From the NCBI GenBank assembly GCA_012103375.1, contig WLWX01000001.1, positions 3,576,492 through 3,640,491 on the forward strand: 64,000 nucleotides of DNA, given 5' to 3'. Below are positions 1 to 8,436 of the stretch, one piece after another; positions within the stretch are counted from its first letter, which is position 1; each line of letters starts with the position of its first letter. The stretch is from Paracoccaceae bacterium. Its GTDB lineage: Bacteria; Pseudomonadota; Alphaproteobacteria; Rhodobacterales; Rhodobacteraceae. Under the pieces are notes generated by a model. That model was not told where the DNA came from. It searched no databases and was given only the letters and a program-made list of their open reading frames with translations. A program made the translations under genes and the position numbers.

Positions 1-1
1 C

Positions 2-775
2 ATCGGGCGGTATTGCGTCAATCAGTTGCAGCACTATGGCGTTGATGCCGCGCATGTGCGCGCCGTTGGCGGGGAATACCGCAATTCGCTCGCCGTTTAT
101 GAAAGCCGGGTCGAGGACCACCAGACTGTGATCTATCGCAACGGCGCGGCAGATTTTCAGATGTCCGAAGCGGATGTGGAAGCGGTGGATTACGCGCGCT
201 TTGGCGCGTTAATCACGGCCGGCACGGTATTCGCTGCCGAACCGTCGCGCAGCGCCACGTTCCGCGCGTTTGAATTGGCGAAAGCCGCAGGCGTGCCGAT
301 CATTTTTGATGTCGATTATCGACCCTATTCCTGGCCATCTGCACAGGTTGCCGCAGATGTCCTGTCCCGCGCCGGGGCTTTGTCGGACATGATCGTCGGC
401 AATGACGAAGAATTTGGTTTCATGGCCGGGGATATCTCAGAAGGTCTGGCCAAGGCGCGTGAACTGGCGGGTACGACGGCCAGCATCGTGATCTATAAAA
501 TGGGTGAAAAAGGCGCGATCACCTTCGCGGATAATGCAGAGATTCGCACCGGGATTTATCCGGCCACGGCCCTTAAACCCACCGGTGCAGGCGACAGTTT
601 CATGGCCGGGCTGATGGCCGGTCTTGCCGCTGGGTTCCCGCTGCGCGAGGCGATTCTGCGCGGTTCGGCCTGTGCATCCATCGTCGTGGCGAAACCGGGT
701 TGCGCGCCCGCGATGCCAAATACGGAACAATTGGAAGACTTCCTGGCCGCTCATCCCGGCCCAACCGAGGCTTAG
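2..775 (+). CDS. iolC: 5-dehydro-2-deoxygluconokinase, 3' part (start lies outside window)
   Basis: PfkB-family sugar kinase that phosphorylates 5-dehydro-2-deoxy-D-gluconate in myo-inositol breakdown. The frame is open from the first complete codon of the window, so the N-terminus with the first substrate-binding segment is missing. The visible part has the DVDYRPYSW segment typical of IolC kinases and the C-terminal ATP/anion-hole signature PTGAGDSFMAG with the catalytic Asp. The stop codon is followed after two bases by a miniature element; iolB and an aldolase follow in the same direction, which supports the iol assignment. Other PfkB kinases are possible on motif alone, but the neighbours make IolC the best call. 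Confidence 0.9.
   Translation: MGRYCVNQLQHYGVDAAHVRAVGGEYRNSLAVYESRVEDHQTVIYRNGAADFQMSEADVEAVDYARFGALITAGTVFAAEPSRSATFRAFELAKAAGVPIIFDVDYRPYSWPSAQVAADVLSRAGALSDMIVGNDEEFGFMAGDISEGLAKARELAGTTASIVIYKMGEKGAITFADNAEIRTGIYPATALKPTGAGDSFMAGLMAGLAAGFPLREAILRGSACASIVVAKPGCAPAMPNTEQLEDFLAAHPGPTEA
767..770 (+). promoter_or_regulatory. Original Shine-Dalgarno of iolB, now displaced
   Basis: GAGG inside the last codons of iolC. If the miniature element and one copy of its 4-bp duplication are removed, this GAGG lies 8 bases before the iolB ATG, a normal ribosome-binding distance. In the present sequence the two are 230 bases apart and the bases directly before the ATG come from the element end plus the duplicated AGCC. 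The reconstruction is seen directly; the loss of translation is inferred. Confidence 0.6.
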
Positions 776-777
776 CC

Positions 778-995
778 GATTGTGTTGAAAAACTCCGTTT
801 TAGGGCCTGAACGATGATTTTTCTTTCCATGCAGCCCGATCCTAAATTTTTGGCGCGGGGGTCGGCCCAAATCGCCTACATGCGCTCACGCGCAGCCATG
901 CGCTGTCTCGTGGTCAAAGCTTTCCGACTATTTCGCTTCATAGGTTTTCGCAAGAAATCCGCGACGCTCTGATTTCGGAGTTTTTCAACACAATC
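778..995 (+). mobile_element. 218-bp miniature inverted-repeat element, copy 1
   Basis: Perfect 20-bp terminal inverted repeats: GATTGTGTTGAAAAACTCCG at the left and its reverse complement at the right. A 4-bp target duplication AGCC lies at 774-777 and 996-999. The element is too short for a transposase; the interior has only short open stretches. By eye it is identical to the five other copies in the window. It sits between the stop codon of iolC and the start codon of iolB. Strand is given as plus for the orientation in which the left end continues TTTTAGGGCC. Confidence 0.95.
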
Positions 996-1000
996 AGCCC

Positions 1001-1843
1001 ATGCACATCGCCCCTTTCGACAATCAGAACAAACCCATTGTGGATGCGGGCGACACAACCGTTCCGCTGAACTATTTCAACATCGTCAAGCTGACCAAGG
1101 ACCAGGCGTTCGACTATCAGGTGCCGGGGTTTGAAACCTGCATCGTGCCCGCAACCGGAACGGTCGATGTTGAGGTTGAGGGGTTCACCGCCAAAGCGCT
1201 CGGCGGGCGCGGCGTGGATGTCTGGGATGGTGAGCCCGAAGGCGTCTATGTCCCCTCGGGCGCCAAGGCGCGCATGATCTGCACGTCCGACGCTGCCGAG
1301 GTTTTCGTCGCCGGTGCGAAATACGACGAAGTTCTGGAGCCTTTCGCAGTGCGCGCGGACCAGTTGGACCTGGTGCAATACGGCAGCGACGACACCAAAA
1401 CACATCGGAAAATCAAGCATATTCTGGGCCAGAAACAGCACGACAAGGTCGGGCGGCTTCTGGTGAGTGAGCTGTTCACCGTGGGTCAGGGCGGCTGGTC
1501 CGGTTTCCCCAGCCACAAGCACGACACCAACCGCCTCCCCGACGAAACCCGCCATGATGAGACCTATAACTTCCGCTTCCGCCCCAATCACGGGTCTGGC
1601 GTGCAGATGCTTCAGCGCGAGGATGGCAAATCGGGCGACGCCTATCACATTGTCGATGGCTCCACGATCTGTATCGACAACGGCTATCACCCATGTGCGG
1701 TTCTGCCGGGGTACGAAATGTATTATTTCACCATCCTTGGCGGGCTAAGCCAGCGGTCACTGGTTCAGTATTTCCAGCCAAGCCACGCCTATCAGATCGA
1801 GACTATTCCAGGCATCAAGGACATGATTGCGAAGTTCAAATGA
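1001..1843 (+). CDS. iolB: 5-deoxy-glucuronate isomerase
   Basis: Converts 5-deoxy-glucuronate to 5-dehydro-2-deoxy-D-gluconate, the step just before IolC in inositol catabolism. The 280-residue length is near the family's usual 270. The bicupin metal site is visible as SHKHD near residue 171 followed by an RHDETYNFRF segment, and NGYHPC follows further on. The ATG is five bases after the right end of a miniature element, so the native ribosome-binding site has been moved away and translation may be impaired. The stop overlaps the start of the aldolase gene (ATGA), indicating an operon. Confidence 0.93.
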   Translation: MHIAPFDNQNKPIVDAGDTTVPLNYFNIVKLTKDQAFDYQVPGFETCIVPATGTVDVEVEGFTAKALGGRGVDVWDGEPEGVYVPSGAKARMICTSDAAEVFVAGAKYDEVLEPFAVRADQLDLVQYGSDDTKTHRKIKHILGQKQHDKVGRLLVSELFTVGQGGWSGFPSHKHDTNRLPDETRHDETYNFRFRPNHGSGVQMLQREDGKSGDAYHIVDGSTICIDNGYHPCAVLPGYEMYYFTILGGLSQRSLVQYFQPSHAYQIETIPGIKDMIAKFK

Positions 1844-2670
1844 CGCTTGCGACCCTCGCCGAGGTTCTGCAGCCCGCGTTGAAAGGCAACTATGCCGTTG
1901 GCGGGCTGGTCACCCTTGGTTGGGAGGATATGCGCGCCTATGTGGCAGCGGCCGAGGCTGCGGATTGCCCCGTCATCCTGCAGGCCGGGCCGTCCTGTCG
2001 CGAACATACGCCGCTGCCGATACTGGGCAAGATGTTCCGGCATCTGGCCGAAAGCGCCAGCGTCCCCGTCGTTGCCCATCTGGATCATGGTTATACGTTC
2101 GAGGATTGCCAGCAGGCACTCGACAGCGGGTTCACTTCCCTAATGTTCGACGGATCGCGCAAACCACTGCTGCAAAACATTGATGAGACCGCGAAGGTCG
2201 CCGAACTGGCGCATCGGGGCGGGATTTCCTGCGAGGGTGAGATTGGATTCGTCGGCTATTCCGGCGGTGAAGGCTCGGCCGGGACCGACCCGGACGAGGC
2301 GGCGCAGTTTGCCCGCGAATCCGGCGTCGATGCGATGGCGATCTCGGTCGGGAACGTGCATCTGCAACAGGACAAGGAAGGTGGCCTGGATGAGGCGCGG
2401 ATTGCTGCGATTCAGGCGGTCACGGATGTGCCGCTGGTGATCCACGGCGGCTCGGGCGTGCCGGTGGAACAGCGGGTGCGACTGGCGCGCGAAACCGCGA
2501 TCTGCAAGTTCAATATCGGGACCGAACTGCGGATGGCCTTTGGCGCGGCACTGCGCAAAGCGGTGGGCGCTGACCCGGATCGGTTTGATCGCGTGTCGAT
2601 CCTGAAGGAAACCCATGATCCGGTTGTGGAGGCGGCATGCCGCGTCATATCGGCGTTTGGCCCGGCCTGA
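1840..2670 (+). CDS. Class II fructose-bisphosphate aldolase family protein, likely 6-phospho-5-dehydro-2-deoxygluconate aldolase
   Basis: A 276-residue zinc-dependent class II aldolase. Zinc-ligand and active-site segments are AHLDHG near residue 82, GEIGFVGYSGGEG in the middle, VIHGGSGVP near residue 200 and KFNIGTELR after it. In inositol catabolism the matching step is performed by IolJ, which cleaves the phosphorylated product of IolC into malonate semialdehyde and dihydroxyacetone phosphate. The gene overlaps iolB by four bases and lies downstream of iolC, so this role is likely, but fructose-bisphosphate or tagatose-bisphosphate aldolase activity cannot be excluded from sequence alone. 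Confidence 0.85.
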   Translation: MTLATLAEVLQPALKGNYAVGGLVTLGWEDMRAYVAAAEAADCPVILQAGPSCREHTPLPILGKMFRHLAESASVPVVAHLDHGYTFEDCQQALDSGFTSLMFDGSRKPLLQNIDETAKVAELAHRGGISCEGEIGFVGYSGGEGSAGTDPDEAAQFARESGVDAMAISVGNVHLQQDKEGGLDEARIAAIQAVTDVPLVIHGGSGVPVEQRVRLARETAICKFNIGTELRMAFGAALRKAVGADPDRFDRVSILKETHDPVVEAACRVISAFGPA

Positions 2671-2684
2671 TTAGGCTGGTCTGA

Positions 2685-3701
2685 TTACGCCGGTCTGAGC
2701 GTTCCGCCCGCATGCAGCGACGGCGACATCTCGACCCGTTGCTGCGCTGCGCCATCGGCGATGATCCTGGCAGCTGCGCGCCCAATCTCGATCCGCATCG
2801 AATCCATGGTTGCCAGCCGTGTCGGCAGGCCGTCCAGCAGTTCCAGATCGTTGAACCCGGCAAGGCCGATCTTGCCGGGAACGTCGATCCCCGCTTCCTG
2901 ACAATGCAACAGCCCGCCCATCCCGATCATATCGTTGGAATAATACAGGAAATCGATGTCGGGTGAGCGTGCCAGCATCGCCGCCGTCATCTCGCGCCCT
3001 TTGGCCAGCGCCGAGCCGCCGGAATAAAACTCCTTGTCGGCAACCTCCAGCCCGGCCTTGGCCAGCGCTTCGGTGAAGCCTTCAAAGCGTTTCCGGGCGC
3101 GGTGATCCAATGGCATGATGGTGCCCAGAAAGCCGATGCGCCTGTGACCGCGGCGGATGATCTCCTGCGCCATTTCGCGGCCCGCGCGGCGATGGGATAT
3201 CCCGACGACGGAATCCACAGCGTCGCCATCGACATCCATAATCTCGACAATTGGAATGCCAGAGGCTTTCAGCATCGCGCGCGCGGCCTCGGAATGTTCA
3301 AGCCCGGCAATGATCACGCCAGAGGGCCGCCACGACAGCATTTCGTACAGCACCTTTTCTTCCCGTTCGGGCGAATAATGCGTCACGCCGACCACGGGTT
3401 GCAGGGGTGTTTCGTCCAGCACCTCGGACACGCCGGTCATCACTTCGGGGAAGACCATGTTTGACAGTGACGGGATGATGACAGCGACCAGATTGACCTG
3501 GCTTGAGGCCAGCGCCCCGGCGATCTTGTTGGGGACATAGCCAATGCGCTTTGCCGCCTCGAGGACCTTGTCGCGCGTTGCAATCGACACATCGCCACGC
3601 TGGCGCAAGACGCGGCTGACGGTCATTTCGCTGACGCCTGCAACTTCTGACACATCCCTGAGGGTCAGCGGACGGCGGGTACTGGAGGTCTGGTTGGTCA
3701 C
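2685..3701 (-). CDS. LacI-family transcriptional regulator
   Basis: A 338-residue regulator with an N-terminal LacI helix-turn-helix (LTLRDVSEVAGVSEMTVSRV, then GYVPNKIAGALAS) and a periplasmic-binding-protein-like sensor domain. The frame stays open upstream, overlapping the divergent kinase gene, but homology starts just after VTNQTSS. I therefore chose the GTG at 3701, which leaves a 112-base divergent promoter region; the ATG at 3815 is an alternative. It is divergent from a 2-keto-3-deoxygluconate kinase gene and resembles GntR-type LacI proteins, so control of sugar-acid use is the natural guess. The effector is unknown. Confidence 0.85.
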   Translation of the reverse strand: MTNQTSSTRRPLTLRDVSEVAGVSEMTVSRVLRQRGDVSIATRDKVLEAAKRIGYVPNKIAGALASSQVNLVAVIIPSLSNMVFPEVMTGVSEVLDETPLQPVVGVTHYSPEREEKVLYEMLSWRPSGVIIAGLEHSEAARAMLKASGIPIVEIMDVDGDAVDSVVGISHRRAGREMAQEIIRRGHRRIGFLGTIMPLDHRARKRFEGFTEALAKAGLEVADKEFYSGGSALAKGREMTAAMLARSPDIDFLYYSNDMIGMGGLLHCQEAGIDVPGKIGLAGFNDLELLDGLPTRLATMDSMRIEIGRAAARIIADGAAQQRVEMSPSLHAGGTLRPA

Positions 3702-3765
3702 GGACGCGATCAGGGCCTTTGCGCAGGGAACAGTCGTTCGTCTTCCTGTTAGCCGGTTCCGCCCG

Positions 3766-3777
3766 CCTTGGCCAAGG
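3766..3777. promoter_or_regulatory. 12-bp perfect palindrome in the LacI-kinase divergent spacer
   Basis: CCTTGGCCAAGG is a perfect palindrome in the short region between the LacI-type regulator and the kinase start. A palindrome here could be the regulator's operator, although typical LacI-family operators centre on CG. It is one site only and no second copy was seen, so this is a weak call. Confidence 0.3.
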
Positions 3778-3813
3778 GCTTTCGCCTGCTGCGGTCCCTG
3801 ATAGGGTGCGGCC

Positions 3814-4962
3814 ATGATGGAAACCCATACAGATAGCCGCTGGAATATCCGCCCGAAACGGATCGCCTGCATTGGCGAAGCGATGATCGAACTGTCGCTT
3901 GCCGGCACCGGCGATACGGCCCGCATCGCAGTTGCAGGCGACACGCTGAACACCGCCGTTTACCTGCGCCGCAACTGGTCCGGGGATGTGGCCTATGTCA
4001 CGGCACTTGGCAGATTGTGTTGAAAAACTCCGAAATCAGAGCGTCGCGGATTTCTTGCGAAAACCTATGAAGCGAAATAGTCGGAAAGCTTTGACCACGA
4101 GACAGCGCATGGCTGCGCGTGAGCGCATGTAGGCGATTTGGGCCGACCCCCGCGCCAAAAATTTAGGATCGGGCTGCATGGAAAGAAAAATCATCGTTCA
4201 GGCCCTAAAACGGAGTTTTTCAACACAATCGGCACTGATCCGATGTCCGACCGGATCGCCGACTTCATCCGGGCAGAGGGGATCCGCGACGATCTGGTGA
4301 TCCGCAGTGCAGCGCATATGCCGGGGCTTTATGCAATCTCGACCGACGCGGCGGGCGAGCGCAGCTTTGCCTATTGGCGCGATTCATCTGCTGCGCGCAG
4401 CCTGTTTCAGCCCAGGATCGGGCCGGAATTCGACCAGCTTGCGACGTTCGATGCCTTGTGTCTTTCGGCAATTACGCTGGCGATTCTGCCGCCAGATATC
4501 CGCACCACGCTGCTGGACTGGTTGTCAGGATATCGCGCCAACGGCGGGTTGGTGATCTTTGATTCCAACTTCCGCCCCCGCCTGTGGGAAGATGCCGCAA
4601 CCGCCCGTGAGGTTATTCAGCGGGCATGGGCGATTACGGATATCGGCCTGCCATCGGTTGATGATGAGATGGCGATTTTCGGCGATGCCGATCCGGATGC
4701 CGTGCATGCAAGGCTGAATTCTTACGGATTGAAACTGGGTGCGTTGAAGCGTGGCGAGGAAGGCCCGCTCTCCCTTGGCGGGCAGCAGTACGATCAGATC
4801 TATCCACCTGCTGAAACCATCGTTGACACAACCGCCGCTGGCGACAGTTTCAATGGCGGATATCTGGCCGCATGGGCCAGTGGCGCGTCCGAGGCTGAGG
4901 TCCTGTTGGCAGGCCACATGTGCGCGCGCAAGGTGGTCGGATTGCGCGGCGCTTTTGGATGA
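3814..4962 (+). pseudogene. kdgK: 2-keto-3-deoxygluconate kinase split by miniature element copy 2
   Basis: Removing the element (4013-4230) and one duplicated GGCA restores an uninterrupted 308-residue PfkB-family kinase: N-terminal IACIGEAMIELS, then a join at TALGTDPMSD, and a C-terminal TTAAGDSFNGGYLAA active-site motif. KdgK phosphorylates 2-keto-3-deoxygluconate in the Entner-Doudoroff side pathway. In the present sequence the first 66 codons run into the element and stop at a TGA at 4021-4023. The distal part remains open in frame from a TTG at 4138 within the element and has an internal ATG at 4243, but it lacks the N-terminal lid and substrate residues. Likely non-functional. Confidence 0.9.
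4013..4230 (-). mobile_element. 218-bp miniature inverted-repeat element, copy 2
   Basis: Same 218 bp as copy 1, in opposite orientation. The 20-bp inverted repeats are perfect. Target duplication GGCA lies at 4009-4012 and 4231-4234. It is inserted in kdgK. In this orientation one frame (from TTG at 4138) runs out of the element in phase with the distal half of the kinase. Confidence 0.95.
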
Positions 4963-5035
4963 CGTCGCAGGTTTGCCCTTGCCTGACGACCACTTCGAGC
5001 GGTAAGGCGCGGCACCGCGGCAATTTGGACGTCAC

Positions 5036-5647
5036 ATGACCAATCACCTGCATCAGAACGATTTGCCCGATGGGCTGGACCTTGGCCCGATCGTGGCCAT
5101 CGACTGCGAAACCATGGGCCTGATCCCGCATCGGGACCGTCTGTGCCTGGTGCAGATGTCATCCGGTGACGGGGACGCGCATTTGGTTCAGATCGCCAAG
5201 GGCCAGACCGAGGCGCCGAATCTGACCGCGATGCTGGGTGATCCGAATGTCCTGAAGCTGTTCCAATTCGGCCGGTTTGATATCGCGGTGATGCAACACG
5301 CTTTTGGGGTTCTTGCGTCGCCGGTCTGGTGCACCAAGATCGCATCGAAACTGGTGCGGACCTATACGGATCGTCACGGGCTGAAGAACCTGACGGATGA
5401 GCTGCTGGGCGTCGATATTTCTAAGCAGCAGCAATCCAGCGACTGGGGGGCAGCAACGCTCAGCAAAGCGCAGATTGATTATGCGGCCTCCGATGTCCTT
5501 TACCTGCACAAAATGCGTGAGAAGCTGATCGAGCGGCTGGAGCGTGAAGGCCGCCTGGACCTGGCGCAGGCAGCGTTTGATTTCCTGCCGTCAAGGGCCG
5601 CACTGGATCTGGCTGGCTGGCCCGAGATGGATATTTTCGCACATTAA
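5036..5647 (+). CDS. rnd: Ribonuclease D-like 3'-5' exonuclease
   Basis: A 203-residue DEDD-type exonuclease domain protein of the short RNase D type common in alphaproteobacteria; it lacks the C-terminal HRDC domains of the enterobacterial enzyme. Exo I is AIDCETMGL near residue 22, Exo II is FQFGRFDIAVM near residue 80, and Exo III is YAASDVLYL near residue 150, supplying the four acidic metal ligands and the Tyr. Expected role: 3'-end trimming of tRNA precursors and other small RNAs. The gene is followed closely by lptC. Confidence 0.9.
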   Translation: MTNHLHQNDLPDGLDLGPIVAIDCETMGLIPHRDRLCLVQMSSGDGDAHLVQIAKGQTEAPNLTAMLGDPNVLKLFQFGRFDIAVMQHAFGVLASPVWCTKIASKLVRTYTDRHGLKNLTDELLGVDISKQQQSSDWGAATLSKAQIDYAASDVLYLHKMREKLIERLEREGRLDLAQAAFDFLPSRAALDLAGWPEMDIFAH

Positions 5648-5693
5648 CCGACCCGCGCTTGGCGCGCCGCTGCGAAGGACGTATCTGTCAGAC

Positions 5694-6311
5694 ATGGCGC
5701 GAACTGACGACACCTATACCAAAACGGTCAAGGCCCTGCGCCTGGCGCTGCCGCTGGGTGCGTTGATCATCCTGTCGACCGTTTTTCTTGTGTCCAAGCG
5801 GGTGTCGCTGGATCAGCCGCCGCCGTTTGATGAATTGCGGCTGGAACAACTGCTTAGCGATGAACATATCACCGGACCGTCCTTTGCGACGATGACGGAT
5901 GACGGATCATCGGTGAGTTTTGCGGCAGACCGCGCCCAGCCGCGCGGCGGGGCCGAAGGGCAGTATCTGGCCGAAAAGGTGCGCGCCAACATCGAAACCT
6001 CGGACGGGGGCACGATGCATTTCGAAGCGCCAACGGCCGAGCTGGATCAGGACGCGAAGCAACTGGTGATGGGTGACGGCGTGACAATCCTGACCTCGAC
6101 CGGCTACCGGATCGAGGCCGAGACATTCACCTCGACCCTGGATCAGACCAGTGTTGCCAGCGCGGGCGAAGTGACAGCAGATGGACCCGTCGGGAAGCTG
6201 ACCGCCGGACAGATGGAATTGCTGGAAACGGACGATGGCTATGTTGTGGTTTTCAAGGACCGCATCAACCTGATATACGACCCCACAGAACAGAAGGATG
6301 ACACACCGTGA
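5694..6311 (+). CDS. lptC: LPS export protein LptC
   Basis: A 205-residue protein with one N-terminal membrane anchor (about residues 16-34, LRLALPLGALIILSTVFLVS) and a periplasmic beta-jellyroll region of the LptC family. It would link the inner-membrane LptBFG transporter to periplasmic LptA in lipopolysaccharide export. The assignment rests on the topology, weak LptC similarity and on being directly upstream of, and overlapping, lptA and lptB. The ATG at 5694 was chosen because it immediately precedes the basic anchor region. Confidence 0.88.
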   Translation: MARTDDTYTKTVKALRLALPLGALIILSTVFLVSKRVSLDQPPPFDELRLEQLLSDEHITGPSFATMTDDGSSVSFAADRAQPRGGAEGQYLAEKVRANIETSDGGTMHFEAPTAELDQDAKQLVMGDGVTILTSTGYRIEAETFTSTLDQTSVASAGEVTADGPVGKLTAGQMELLETDDGYVVVFKDRINLIYDPTEQKDDTP

Positions 6312-6811
6312 GTTTTGTACGTGTATGCGCCCTCGGGCTGGCGCTGGCCCTGGCGGCCCCGAATGTCGCACTGGCACAGGCCTCGGTCGCCTTTGGCGGG
6401 CTAAGCCATGATACCTCGCAGCCGGTTGAAGTGGCGGCTGACAAGCTGGAGATTGACCAGGGCGACGGAACCGCGATTTTCAGCGGTAACGTGTTGATTT
6501 CGCAAGGGGCCATGCGGCTTTCGGCGTCGCGTGTGCGCGTCGTCTATGCCGATCAGACCAGCAGCGACGGCACAGGTGAGATTCAGACCATGCGCGCTTC
6601 GGGCGGTGTGACGCTGGTGAATGGCGCAGAAGCCGCCGAAGCGCGCGAGGCCGTTTATAACATCGACGCAGGCACGATAAACCTGAGCGGTGATGTGATC
6701 ATGACCCAGGGCCAAACCGCGATTGCCGGCAATAGCCTGCGCATCAACCTCAACAACGGGTCGGGCGTCATCGAAGGGCGGGTTCGCACCGTGCTGAGCA
6801 CCGGCAATTGA
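6308..6811 (+). CDS. lptA: LPS transport periplasmic protein LptA
   Basis: A 167-residue OstA/LptA domain protein. It has a cleavable signal peptide (about residues 1-23, ending NVALA-QA) and the characteristic repeating beta pattern with PVEVAADKLEIDQGDGTAIF and GNVLISQGAMRL. It forms the periplasmic bridge for lipopolysaccharide between LptC and outer-membrane LptD. The GTG start at 6308 overlaps the lptC stop and the stop overlaps the lptB start, so the three genes are translationally coupled. Confidence 0.93.
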   Translation: MSFVRVCALGLALALAAPNVALAQASVAFGGLSHDTSQPVEVAADKLEIDQGDGTAIFSGNVLISQGAMRLSASRVRVVYADQTSSDGTGEIQTMRASGGVTLVNGAEAAEAREAVYNIDAGTINLSGDVIMTQGQTAIAGNSLRINLNNGSGVIEGRVRTVLSTGN

Positions 6812-7566
6812 ACAGCCCTCACCTAAGTCTCGCGCCCGGTGAATCCGGGTTGCAGGTCATTAACCTGCGCAAAAGCTATCGCAAGCGTCCGGTGATCCGC
6901 GATGTCTCGTTGGAGTTGCACCGGGGTGAGGTCGTCGCGCTGCTGGGGCCGAACGGGTCTGGGAAGACCTCGTGCTTTTATGCGATTGCCGGACTTGTTT
7001 CGCCCGAGGGTGGTCAGGTGGTGATTGATGGCCGCGATGTGACCAACCTGCCGATGTATCGTCGCGCCCGTCTTGGCATTGGATATCTGCCGCAGGAAGT
7101 GTCGATCTTCCGGGGAATGACGGTCGAAGACAACATCATGTCGATCCTGGAACTGTCGGTGCGAAACCGCAAGCGGCGGCGCGACATGCTTGAGGATCTG
7201 CTGGGCGAATTTTCCATCACGCATCTGCGCCGCGCTGCCGCGCTGAGCCTGTCAGGCGGGGAGCGGCGCCGGGTTGAAATTGCGCGCTGTTTGGCCGCCG
7301 ACCCCAAATATCTGTTGCTGGACGAACCTTTTGCAGGCGTCGATCCGATCGCCGTGGGCGAGATTCGGTCGCTGGTGGCGCAGTTGCGCGATCGGGGCCT
7401 GGGTGTTCTGATCACAGATCACAACGTGCGCGAAACGCTGGAAATTGTCGATCATGCCTACATCCTTCACGATGGCTCGGTTTTGATGAGCGGGACCGCC
7501 GAACAGGTCATCAATGACGAGAATGTGCGCCGCGTCTATCTGGGCAATAGCTTTCGCGCGATGTGA
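6808..7566 (+). CDS. lptB: LPS export ABC transporter ATP-binding protein LptB
   Basis: A 252-residue ABC ATPase. Walker A is GPNGSGKTS near residue 49, the signature is LSLSGGERRRVEIAR near residue 148, Walker B is LLLDEPFAGVDP, and the H-loop is LITDHNVRE. The sequence matches LptB, the cytoplasmic motor of lipopolysaccharide extraction. The start is a TTG overlapping the lptA stop (TTGA); no better start lies before the conserved beta-strand VINLRKSY. In many proteobacteria rpoN follows lptB; here a 249-bp gap leads straight to hpf. Confidence 0.93.
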   Translation: MNSPHLSLAPGESGLQVINLRKSYRKRPVIRDVSLELHRGEVVALLGPNGSGKTSCFYAIAGLVSPEGGQVVIDGRDVTNLPMYRRARLGIGYLPQEVSIFRGMTVEDNIMSILELSVRNRKRRRDMLEDLLGEFSITHLRRAAALSLSGGERRRVEIARCLAADPKYLLLDEPFAGVDPIAVGEIRSLVAQLRDRGLGVLITDHNVRETLEIVDHAYILHDGSVLMSGTAEQVINDENVRRVYLGNSFRAM

Positions 7567-7815
7567 CGCCAGACACCCCGTCTGTGTGAAAATCCATTGA
7601 CAGCACGGTCTGTTTGGACGCCAAATGGGGTCAATGCACGGCACTGCCCGACCATTGATACGATCCGATGCGCCATTTTGCGCCATGGTTCGGATGTTCC
7701 TCAGATCACCAGAAAATCTGCGTTTCGCATCGGGAAACCCTATGGTTGATGTGGGTCAAACGGGCCGCCAAAATGACGTGTATTCAATACCTTGCATGAC
7801 AAGAAGGAGAGTTGC

Positions 7816-8385
7816 GTGAAATATCAGATCAGCGGACGGCAAATCGACATTGGTGAAGCACTTCAGACCCATGTGCGCAACGAATTGGGCAGCGTGGTGG
7901 AAAAATACGCCCAGCGTCCCACGGACGCACAAGTGATCTTCTCCAAAAGCGCGCATGAGTTTGTGTGTGAGACAATTGTGCATCTGTCGACCGGTCTGAC
8001 GACGCAGGCGCGCGCCCATGACACTGAAATTTACGCTGCATTTGATCAATGTACCGAAAAGCTGGACAAACAGTTGCGTCGTTACAAGCGCCGCTTGAAA
8101 GATCACCACAAGGATCGCGCGCAACCGGTTGAATTATCTGCCGCAGCCTCCTATATCCTCGCCGCAAATGAGGGGCCGGAAGAGGCCGAGCCCGAATCGC
8201 TGCAACCCATGATCATTGCCGAAATGGAGGCAAAGATTCCGTCCCTCTCTGTCGGAGAGGCCGTGATGCAAATGGAACTCGCCGGGGCGCCGGTTCTGGT
8301 TTTTCGCAAGGAAGGTCAGGACAAGGCGGTCAATATCGTGTATCGAAGAGATGACGGAAACATCGGCTGGATCGATCCGGCCTGA
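7816..8385 (+). CDS. hpf: Ribosome hibernation promoting factor, long form
   Basis: A 189-residue protein. The N-terminal RaiA/HPF ribosome-binding domain begins KYQISGRQIDIGEALQTHV and the conserved C-terminal dimerisation domain ends VYRRDDGNIGWIDP. Long HPF binds in the decoding region of 70S ribosomes and makes 100S dimers in stationary phase. The GTG at 7816 is preceded by AAGGAGA at about six bases and is preferred over an upstream ATG. The gene lies between lptB and ptsN, the usual neighbourhood apart from a missing rpoN. The 249-bp gap upstream holds a TTGACA-like hexamer at 7597 but no convincing -10. Confidence 0.93.
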   Translation: MKYQISGRQIDIGEALQTHVRNELGSVVEKYAQRPTDAQVIFSKSAHEFVCETIVHLSTGLTTQARAHDTEIYAAFDQCTEKLDKQLRRYKRRLKDHHKDRAQPVELSAAASYILAANEGPEEAEPESLQPMIIAEMEAKIPSLSVGEAVMQMELAGAPVLVFRKEGQDKAVNIVYRRDDGNIGWIDPA

Positions 8386-8436
8386 CCGATCAACGCGCGC
8401 CGTTCTGCTGGCGCTGAAGGAAAGACCAGACTGCCA

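Noticed and set aside
778-995. Short frames inside the miniature elements (for example MKRNSRKALTTRQRMAARER and MERKIIVQALKRSFSTQS)
   Set aside because: They are identical only because the elements are identical, run into unrelated flanks at different points, and match no protein I know. They do not support a coding role, although out-reading start codons are noted for copy 2.
7567-7815. An rpoN remnant between lptB and hpf
   Set aside because: The gap is too short and no frame has the sigma-54 RpoN box or other conserved segment; the gene is simply absent here.
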